From an uncultured Lachnospiraceae bacterium (lineage in GTDB: Bacteria; Bacillota; Clostridia; Lachnospirales; Lachnospiraceae): a stretch of 56,854 nucleotides of DNA. The stretch is taken from contig CAJTJZ010000020.1 of NCBI GenBank assembly GCA_910576895.1, forward strand, positions 3,914 through 60,767, written 5' to 3'. Shown one piece after another: positions 51,092-56,854 of the stretch. The notes beneath the pieces are model-generated. The model saw only the letters and a program-made list of their open reading frames with translations. It searched no databases and had not been told where the DNA came from. Within the stretch, counting starts at the first letter, position 1, and every line of letters begins with the position of its first letter. The position numbers and the translations under genes were made by a program.

Positions 51092-51700
51092 ATGAGTTTA
51101 ATACCTTATGTCGTTGAGCAGACAAGCAGGGGAGAAAGATCCTATGATATTTATTCCCGATTATTAAAAGATAGAATTATTTTTCTTGGAGAAGAAGTGA
51201 ATGATGTATCGGCAAGTATTGTTGTTGCACAGTTGTTATTTTTAGAGTCAGAAGATCCGGGAAAAGATATTTCTATGTACATCAATAGCCCGGGTGGCTC
51301 TGTAACAGCAGGAATGGCTATTTACGATACAATGCATTATATTAAATGTGATGTTTCTACTATTTGTATTGGTATGGCTGCTAGTATGGGTGCTTTTTTA
51401 CTTGCAGGTGGAACAAAAGGAAAGAGAATGGCATTACCAAATTCCGAAATTATGATTCATCAGCCAAGTGGTGGTGCAAGAGGTCAGGCAACAGAAATTA
51501 AGATTGTAGCAGAAAATATTTTAAAGACACGACAAAAATTAAATGAGATGTTGGCAGAAAACACAGGAAAATCCATAGAACAGATTGCAATTGATACAGA
51601 GCGTGATAATTTTATGTCGGCACAAGAAGCATTGGAGTATGGACTAATTGACAGTATTATTAAAAATCGTGCAGAGGCAGAAGCGGAAATAAATAAGTAA
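51092..51700 (+). CDS. clpP: ATP-dependent Clp protease proteolytic subunit
   Basis: The serine peptidase that forms the tetradecameric barrel working with ClpX. Catalytic Ser98 (GMAASMGA), His123 (MIHQP) and Asp172 (TERDNFMS) are present in the expected spacing, and the N-terminus SLIPYVVEQTSRGERSYDIYSRLL is canonical. Length 202 aa. AGGTGA lies 5 nt before the ATG. A three-codon ATG-GCA-GCC-TAG frame with its own G-rich upstream site ends inside this ribosome-binding site. No CtsR or CIRCE operator was recognised in the 215-bp upstream gap. Confidence 0.97.
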   Translation: MSLIPYVVEQTSRGERSYDIYSRLLKDRIIFLGEEVNDVSASIVVAQLLFLESEDPGKDISMYINSPGGSVTAGMAIYDTMHYIKCDVSTICIGMAASMGAFLLAGGTKGKRMALPNSEIMIHQPSGGARGQATEIKIVAENILKTRQKLNEMLAENTGKSIEQIAIDTERDNFMSAQEALEYGLIDSIIKNRAEAEAEINK

Positions 51701-51769
51701 AAGCAGCGGATAGTAAGGAAATAGAATTTCGTATTAGAAATTGCATGACTGCAGAAATGTGAGGAAAAG

Positions 51770-53038
51770 ATGGCAGGTAAGATCGATGAAAAAAGTCTCC
51801 GCTGCTCTTTTTGCAATAAAACACAAGGACAGGTAAGAAAATTAATTGCTGGGCCTAGTGTCTATATTTGTGATGAGTGCGTAGATTTATGTATGGGCAT
51901 TATTGAAGAAGAATTTGAGGATGACGGGCTTCAAAATATCGGCATTAATCTGTTAAAACCAAAGGAAATTAAGGGATTTTTAGATGAATATGTGATTGGA
52001 CAGGAGGAAGCAAAAAAAGTGCTTTCGGTAGCTGTTTATAATCATTATAAAAGGATTCTGGCGGGAAAAAATCTGGATGTGGAGCTTCAAAAAAGCAATA
52101 TTATTATGGTAGGACCTACAGGTTCAGGAAAAACATATTTGGCACAGACACTAGCAAAACTTTTAAATGTGCCTTTTGCCATTGCAGATGCAACAACATT
52201 AACAGAGGCAGGCTATGTTGGTGAAGATGTAGAAAATATCCTTTTAAAGATTATTCAGGCAGCAGATTATGATATTGAGCGTGCACAGATGGGCATTATC
52301 TATATTGATGAAATTGATAAAATTACAAAAAAAGCAGAGAATGTTTCCATTACAAGAGATGTTTCTGGAGAAGGTGTACAACAAGCATTATTAAAAATTT
52401 TAGAAGGTACAGTAGCATCTGTTCCACCACAAGGCGGAAGAAAGCATCCACATCAAGAATTGATTCAAATTGATACAACCAATATTTTATTTATTTGCGG
52501 TGGTGCATTTGATGGATTGGAAAAAATTATTGAGTCTCGTATTGGTAAAAAGTCTATAGGGTTTAATGCAGAAATTTCAGAGAAGAATAGACAAAATGTA
52601 GGAGAATTATTTAAACAAGTTGTACCACAGGATTTTGTAAAGTTTGGTTTAATACCAGAATTTATTGGACGTGTGCCAGTCAATGTAGCACTTGATTTAC
52701 TAGATGAGGAAGCACTTGTGCGAATCCTTACTGAACCAAGGAATGCAATTGTAAAACAATATTGTAAATTGTTTGAATTAGATGGTGTAGAACTGGAATT
52801 TGAAGAAGAAGCTGTTCGTGCAGTAGCACATCGTTCTGTAGAAAGAAAGACAGGAGCAAGAGGTTTGCGGTCGATTATGGAAGCTGTTTTAATGGATTCT
52901 ATGTATTCTATTCCAACAGATGATGAGGTAGTAAAGTGTATTGTTACAAAAGAGGTTGTTAATGAAGAAAAAGAACCTAGGCTTATTCGTGAACCACAGG
53001 CAGGAAAGCCAATTGCACAGAAAAAAAGAATGAAATAA
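51770..53038 (+). CDS. clpX: ATP-dependent Clp protease ATP-binding subunit
   Basis: ClpX unfolds substrates and feeds them to ClpP. The N-terminal zinc-binding domain has Cys12, Cys15, Cys34 and Cys37; Walker A is GPTGSGKT (115-122), the pore loop GYVGEDVE follows, Walker B is IIYIDEIDKI, and the ClpP-docking loop contains IGF (KKSIGFNAE). Length 422 aa. It lies 69 bp after clpP, so the two form an operon. GAGGAAAAG precedes the ATG. Confidence 0.97.
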   Translation: MAGKIDEKSLRCSFCNKTQGQVRKLIAGPSVYICDECVDLCMGIIEEEFEDDGLQNIGINLLKPKEIKGFLDEYVIGQEEAKKVLSVAVYNHYKRILAGKNLDVELQKSNIIMVGPTGSGKTYLAQTLAKLLNVPFAIADATTLTEAGYVGEDVENILLKIIQAADYDIERAQMGIIYIDEIDKITKKAENVSITRDVSGEGVQQALLKILEGTVASVPPQGGRKHPHQELIQIDTTNILFICGGAFDGLEKIIESRIGKKSIGFNAEISEKNRQNVGELFKQVVPQDFVKFGLIPEFIGRVPVNVALDLLDEEALVRILTEPRNAIVKQYCKLFELDGVELEFEEEAVRAVAHRSVERKTGARGLRSIMEAVLMDSMYSIPTDDEVVKCIVTKEVVNEEKEPRLIREPQAGKPIAQKKRMK

Positions 53039-53076
53039 GAACAAAATAAAAAAATATTACTTACCAGTAACTTGAC

Positions 53077-55407
53077 ATGAAAGGTGGCATGGTGCAGAAA
53101 ATGCAGAATATAAGCAAAATTATGCCGATGATCACTCTTAGGGAATTGGTGGTTTTTCCGGGAACTTTGATTTCGGTGGATGTAAAAAGAGAAGGGACGG
53201 TAGCTGCAATTGAACATGCTATGAGAAATGAGCAGCTTGTTTACTTAATCACACAAAAAAATCCCTTAATTGATGAGCCAACAATTGATGATCTTTATGA
53301 AATGGGAACAATTGCACATATTCGTCAGATAATCCGTTTGCCGGGAAATGCACTTCGTGTTATGGTAGAAGGACTTTCTAGAGGGCAGATTATGGAATTG
53401 ACACAGAGCATACCATGTCTAGAGGGTACTGTGGATGAAGTGGCAGAAACAGGATGGGAAACAATTACAGAACCAGAAGCACAGGCATTCGCAAGACAGT
53501 TGCGGCAAATCATAGAACAGTATGTAGCTGCAACAGGGCGAAAAATTGCTATGAATAAATGGAAGAATAACCATGCAGGAAGAATTTTAGATGATATTAT
53601 TTCCGATATTATGCTGCCAGTAAAGGATAAAGCGGAGCTTTTGGCACTTTTTGATATTAGAAAACGTTTTGAGCGATTTGCTGTTATTATGGAACAGGAA
53701 ATTGAGATTGCTTTATTTGTAAAGGAATTTCAAGGAAAAGTAAAAGAAAAAGTAGACAGAAATCAAAAAGAATATATTATGCGTGAGCAGCTAAAAGTAA
53801 TTAATGAAGAACTTGGCGAAGGCAATATGGTTACAGAGGCAGAGGGTTATAAAGAAAAGGTAGAAGCATTACAAGCCTCTGAAGAAATAAAGCAAAAAAT
53901 AACAAAAGAAATTGATAGATTTCGTAGCTATGGAGCAAATTCTTCCGAAAGTTCAGTTGTACGTATTTATATTGAAACTTTATTAGATCTTCCATGGGAT
54001 CAAGTAGGAAAAGATAATAATGATATTGCAAATGCAAAACATGTATTAGATGAAGATCATTATGGATTAAAAAAGGTGAAAGAGCGAGTAGTAGAATTTT
54101 TAGCAGTACGTACCTTAAATGGAGGAGGAGATAGTCCTATTATTTGCCTTGTTGGACCACCGGGAACAGGAAAGACTTCGATTGCTCGTTCGATTGCTCG
54201 TGCCTTAAATAAAAAATATGTAAGAATTTGTTTAGGTGGTGTTCGAGATGAAGCAGAAATTCGTGGACATAGACGTACCTATGTAGCAGCAATGCCGGGA
54301 AGAATTATCAATGGGCTAAAACAAGCAGGAGTAAAAAACCCATTAATGTTGTTAGATGAGGTAGATAAGCTTGGCAATGACTATAAAGGTGATCCCTCTT
54401 CTGCTTTATTAGAGGTATTAGATGGAGAACAAAATAATAAATTTATTGATCATTATGTAGAACTGCCAGTAGATTTATCGGAAGTATTATTTATTGCTAC
54501 AGCAAATGATGCATCAAAAATTCCACGACCTTTGCTTGATAGAATGGAGATTATTGAAGTATCAAGCTATACAGAAAATGAGAAATTTCATATTGCAAAA
54601 GAGCACCTCATTAAAAAACAGAGAAATAAAAATGGATTAAAAGCTTCTCAGCTTTCCATTAATGATAAAGCATTAGAAAAAGTAATTTTGGGCTATACAA
54701 GAGAAGCAGGTGTGCGAAATCTGGAGCGGCGGATTTCGGAAATTTGTAGAAAAGCAGCCTTGCAAATTTTAGAAAAGAAAAAGAAGTCGGTAAAAGTTAC
54801 AGGAAAAAATTTGACTGATTTTCTTGGAAAGGTAATTTATACGCAAGATAAGAAAAATGCAAAAGATGAAATTGGAATTGTACGTGGACTTGCTTGGACA
54901 AGTGTCGGTGGTGATACCTTGGAAATTGAAGTCAATGTTATGCCCGGAAAAGGAAAAATTAACTTAACAGGACAGCTTGGAGATGTTATGAAGGAATCAG
55001 CACAGACAGGAGTTAGTTATATTCGTTCTATTGCCGATTCTTATGGTATTGATGAAGAATATTTTCAAAAACATGATATTCATTTGCATATACCAGAGGG
55101 TGCAACACCAAAGGATGGACCATCCGCAGGAATTACAATGGCAACAGCGGTGCTTTCTGCAATTACAAAAAGAAAAATTGCTAGAGATCTTGCAATGACA
55201 GGAGAAATTACATTACGAGGACGTGTATTGCCAATTGGCGGATTAAAAGAAAAATTATTAGCTGCAAAGGCAGCAGGAATTTCTAAAGTATTAGTGCCAT
55301 TAGAAAATAAAAAAGATGTCGAGGAATTAGAGGAGGAAATTGTAAGTGGAATAAAAATCTGTTTTGTAGAGAAAATGGAGGAAGTTCTTTCTCATGCTTT
55401 TGTATAG
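53077..55407 (+). CDS. lon: ATP-dependent protease La
   Basis: Lon degrades misfolded and regulatory proteins. It has the N-terminal substrate domain (about 15-200), a coiled coil, the AAA+ module with Walker A GPPGTGKT (360-367) and LLDEVDKLG, and the protease domain with the Ser683/Lys726 dyad (DGPSAG and GGLKEK), numbered from 53077. The start is uncertain: ATGs lie at 53077, 53089 and 53101 and a GTG at 53092. The only ribosome-binding-like sequence, AAAGGTGG (53080-53087), is inside the longest version, so a start at 53092 or 53101 is more likely. It follows clpX by 38 bp. Confidence 0.95.
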   Translation: MKGGMVQKMQNISKIMPMITLRELVVFPGTLISVDVKREGTVAAIEHAMRNEQLVYLITQKNPLIDEPTIDDLYEMGTIAHIRQIIRLPGNALRVMVEGLSRGQIMELTQSIPCLEGTVDEVAETGWETITEPEAQAFARQLRQIIEQYVAATGRKIAMNKWKNNHAGRILDDIISDIMLPVKDKAELLALFDIRKRFERFAVIMEQEIEIALFVKEFQGKVKEKVDRNQKEYIMREQLKVINEELGEGNMVTEAEGYKEKVEALQASEEIKQKITKEIDRFRSYGANSSESSVVRIYIETLLDLPWDQVGKDNNDIANAKHVLDEDHYGLKKVKERVVEFLAVRTLNGGGDSPIICLVGPPGTGKTSIARSIARALNKKYVRICLGGVRDEAEIRGHRRTYVAAMPGRIINGLKQAGVKNPLMLLDEVDKLGNDYKGDPSSALLEVLDGEQNNKFIDHYVELPVDLSEVLFIATANDASKIPRPLLDRMEIIEVSSYTENEKFHIAKEHLIKKQRNKNGLKASQLSINDKALEKVILGYTREAGVRNLERRISEICRKAALQILEKKKKSVKVTGKNLTDFLGKVIYTQDKKNAKDEIGIVRGLAWTSVGGDTLEIEVNVMPGKGKINLTGQLGDVMKESAQTGVSYIRSIADSYGIDEEYFQKHDIHLHIPEGATPKDGPSAGITMATAVLSAITKRKIARDLAMTGEITLRGRVLPIGGLKEKLLAAKAAGISKVLVPLENKKDVEELEEEIVSGIKICFVEKMEEVLSHAFV

Positions 55408-55503
55408 AAAAAAATAAAAATTTTATGCAAAGGATTGTTTTCAATATACTATATTTTGGGATAATCAAAGAAATAAGAGGAAAGAAAGGAACGAAAACTA
55501 GAT

Positions 55504-56124
55504 ATGGTGATTAAGAATGTATCTTTAGAGACTGTTTGTGGAGTAACAAGTAAATTACCAGAACATCAGCATATGGAAGTAGCCTTTGCTGGAAAGTCTA
55601 ATGTTGGAAAATCCTCTTTGATTAATGTATTAATGAATCGAAAATCGTTAGCACGTACTTCTTCTAAACCGGGAAAGACACAGACAATTAATTTTTATAA
55701 TATTAATAATAATCTTTATTTTGTCGATCTTCCCGGTTATGGATATGCAAATGTAAATGAGGAACTAAAAGCTTCTTGGGGAAAAATGATGGAACGATAT
55801 TTACAAAAATCTAATATGCTGCGAATTGTGTTTTTGTTACTTGATATCCGTCATAATCCGGGAGCAAATGATAAACTTATGTATGAGTGGATTGTAAATA
55901 ATGGATTTCAACCGGTTATTATTGCAACAAAATTAGATAAGATAAACCGAAGTCAAGTAAAAAAGCATATTCAGGCAATCCGACTAGGATTACATACCAT
56001 TGAACATACACCGATTTTTCCATTTTCTGCACAAACAAAGCAAGGGAAAGAAGAAATCTGGAAATTTATTGATGAAATGCTGGAAGTATTTGCAGCAGAT
56101 ATAGAACAATCTACTTTGCAATAA
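55504..56124 (+). CDS. engB: Ribosome biogenesis GTPase EngB (YsxC/YihA)
   Basis: An essential small GTPase needed for assembly of the large ribosomal subunit. G1 is GKSNVGKS (30-37), the switch I region PGKTQTINFY follows, G3 is DLPGYGYA, G4 is TKLD and G5 is FSAQ. Length 206 aa. The lon-engB order is widely conserved in Clostridia. Its ATG is preceded by a weak purine-rich GGAACGAAAA stretch. It converges on the DUF4364 gene with a gap of only 15 bp, and no clear terminator is seen between them. Confidence 0.96.
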   Translation: MVIKNVSLETVCGVTSKLPEHQHMEVAFAGKSNVGKSSLINVLMNRKSLARTSSKPGKTQTINFYNINNNLYFVDLPGYGYANVNEELKASWGKMMERYLQKSNMLRIVFLLLDIRHNPGANDKLMYEWIVNNGFQPVIIATKLDKINRSQVKKHIQAIRLGLHTIEHTPIFPFSAQTKQGKEEIWKFIDEMLEVFAADIEQSTLQ

Positions 56125-56139
56125 AACGATAATCCTGAC

Positions 56140-56658
56140 TTATTCCATAAGAGTTTTCATAATAAATCCATAAATTTCTGTACTTTTTTTCTTCCAATGA
56201 CTACAAACGAGCTGAGCCTCCTGTTCTGAAGTGACATTTACTGTTAAATCAAGCAGGAGGGATTTATTTTCTGTAATGGTACAATGAACATGGTATTCAT
56301 CTTTTTTTTCTCGTAGATAATCAGCACGTATGGAAGATTCTTCTCGCAGTTCATATTCATTTTCTTTTAAATATTCATCCATTTCCTTTCGGATTGCTTC
56401 AGAAATATTATGTTGAAAAAAGGATAATGTTTGTTTTCCCATATTAGTAATTTTATAGTAGGTAGAATTACCAATTTTTTTATTGCGGCATAAATCTTCC
56501 TCTACAAGTTCAGAAAGAGCTGTCTGAATTTGAAAGTAATTTGTATATTTCTTTTCTAGGATAAATTCTGTAAGCTGTGTATTTGTCATTTCAAAGTCAA
56601 CTTTATTTAAAAGATAAAGCAGCATTAATTTATATAATGTAGCAGCTTCTCTTGGCAT
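56140..56658 (-). CDS. DUF4364 family protein with winged-helix-like N-terminus
   Basis: A 172-aa protein of the DUF4364 family, found mainly in Clostridia and of unknown function. The first 80 residues look like a winged helix (TNTQLTEFILEKKYTNYFQIQTALSELVEE split, then a KIGNSTYYKITNMGKQTL wing), which suggests DNA binding. The rest is an alpha/beta region with alternating hydrophobics (HVHCTITENKSLLLDLTVNV) of unknown role. GGAGG lies just upstream of the ATG. A tRNA-Met gene lies further upstream on the same strand. Confidence 0.85.
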   Translation of the reverse strand: MPREAATLYKLMLLYLLNKVDFEMTNTQLTEFILEKKYTNYFQIQTALSELVEEDLCRNKKIGNSTYYKITNMGKQTLSFFQHNISEAIRKEMDEYLKENEYELREESSIRADYLREKKDEYHVHCTITENKSLLLDLTVNVTSEQEAQLVCSHWKKKSTEIYGFIMKTLME

Positions 56659-56773
56659 AATTATCCTCCTTTATAAGTTTTTTTAGTATTGTTGTAAACA
56701 ATAAATAGCAGGTTTACTATAAATCTATTGATATAAATAAAGAAAAAGCCTTGCAATAATACAAGGCTTTCTA

Positions 56774-56847
56774 TAGCGGAAGGGGGATTCGAACCCTCGA
56801 CACCACGGGTATGAACCGTGTGCTCTAGCCAACTGAGCTATTCCGCC
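56774..56847 (-). tRNA. tRNA-Met (anticodon CAU)
   Basis: A 74-nt cloverleaf on the - strand. Acceptor arms are GGCGGAA and TTCCGCT (first pair G-U), the D arm is GCTCAGTTGGCTAGAGC, the anticodon stem CACGG/CCGTG holds TTCATAC, and the T arm is GAGGG/CCCCC with one A-C mismatch around TTCGAAT. The anticodon stem lacks the GGG/CCC of initiator tRNA, so it is an elongator Met or a lysidine-modified Ile tRNA. CCA is not encoded. Confidence 0.93.
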
Positions 56848-56854
56848 GCTTAAA

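Noticed and set aside
52465..53217. 250-codon reverse frame over the clpX end and lon start
   Set aside because: It is Ser/Thr/Ile-rich, antisense to two well-supported conserved genes, and has no family features.

Overview
The window reads as the chromosome of a low-GC, endospore-forming anaerobic member of the Clostridia, most likely the family Lachnospiraceae. The reasons are the AT-rich sequence, an alpha/beta-type small acid-soluble spore protein, the tig-clpP-clpX-lon-engB order, a DUF4364 gene, YesM/YesN and YtcQ/YteP/YtcP-type sugar systems, and a BspA-like leucine-rich-repeat surface enzyme. The species cannot be named from the sequence alone.

Bases 1-9288 are the end of a visibly AT-richer surface-polysaccharide cluster on the + strand. 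It holds a partial GT4, a LicD transferase, an IspD/TarI-like cytidylyltransferase, an extended SDR, a GT2, a Wzy-like polymerase, a Wzx-like flippase and a Wzz-like chain-length protein whose C-terminal kinase-like domain has no P-loop. It ends in decayed genes (a GT2 fragment and a transposase-like tail) and an apparently orphaned GtrA. A bidirectional terminator closes it.

Bases 9427-36843 form a plant-glucan utilisation locus, best read as for xyloglucan. It contains a CUT1 importer without its own ATPase (two permeases, two lipoproteins), a xylulokinase-like FGGY kinase beside an L-fucose isomerase-family protein, a GH94 cellobiose-type phosphorylase, a DUF624 membrane protein and a YesM/YesN two-component system. 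Beyond these lie a cytoplasmic GH29 alpha-L-fucosidase, a secreted 1738-residue enzyme with two GH5 modules, a GH31 alpha-xylosidase and a GH3 beta-glucosidase. The inferred flow is surface cleavage by the double GH5 enzyme, uptake of oligosaccharides, removal of fucose and xylose inside the cell by GH29 and GH31, backbone breakdown by GH3 and GH94, and entry of the sugars through the isomerase and kinase.

Bases 37015-47400 are mixed: feoAB, a chemoreceptor, an orphan structured RNA of about 210 nt with a consensus sigma-A promoter and strong terminator (41368-41578), a D,D-carboxypeptidase, trmB, a 56-codon basic ORF, tRNA-Lys(CUU), metY, and a lone tyrosine recombinase bracketed by two copies of a 19-bp repeat.

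Bases 47575-56847 are core genome: the SASP gene, glmM, tig, clpP, clpX, lon, engB, a DUF4364 gene and tRNA-Met(CAU).

The observations most worth following up are the orphan structured RNA, the solo integrase with its repeat arms, the double-GH5 enzyme, the isomerase whose sugar is unclear, the histidine-rich insert in FeoB, and the unusual dyads and tandem repeats inside the glycan locus.
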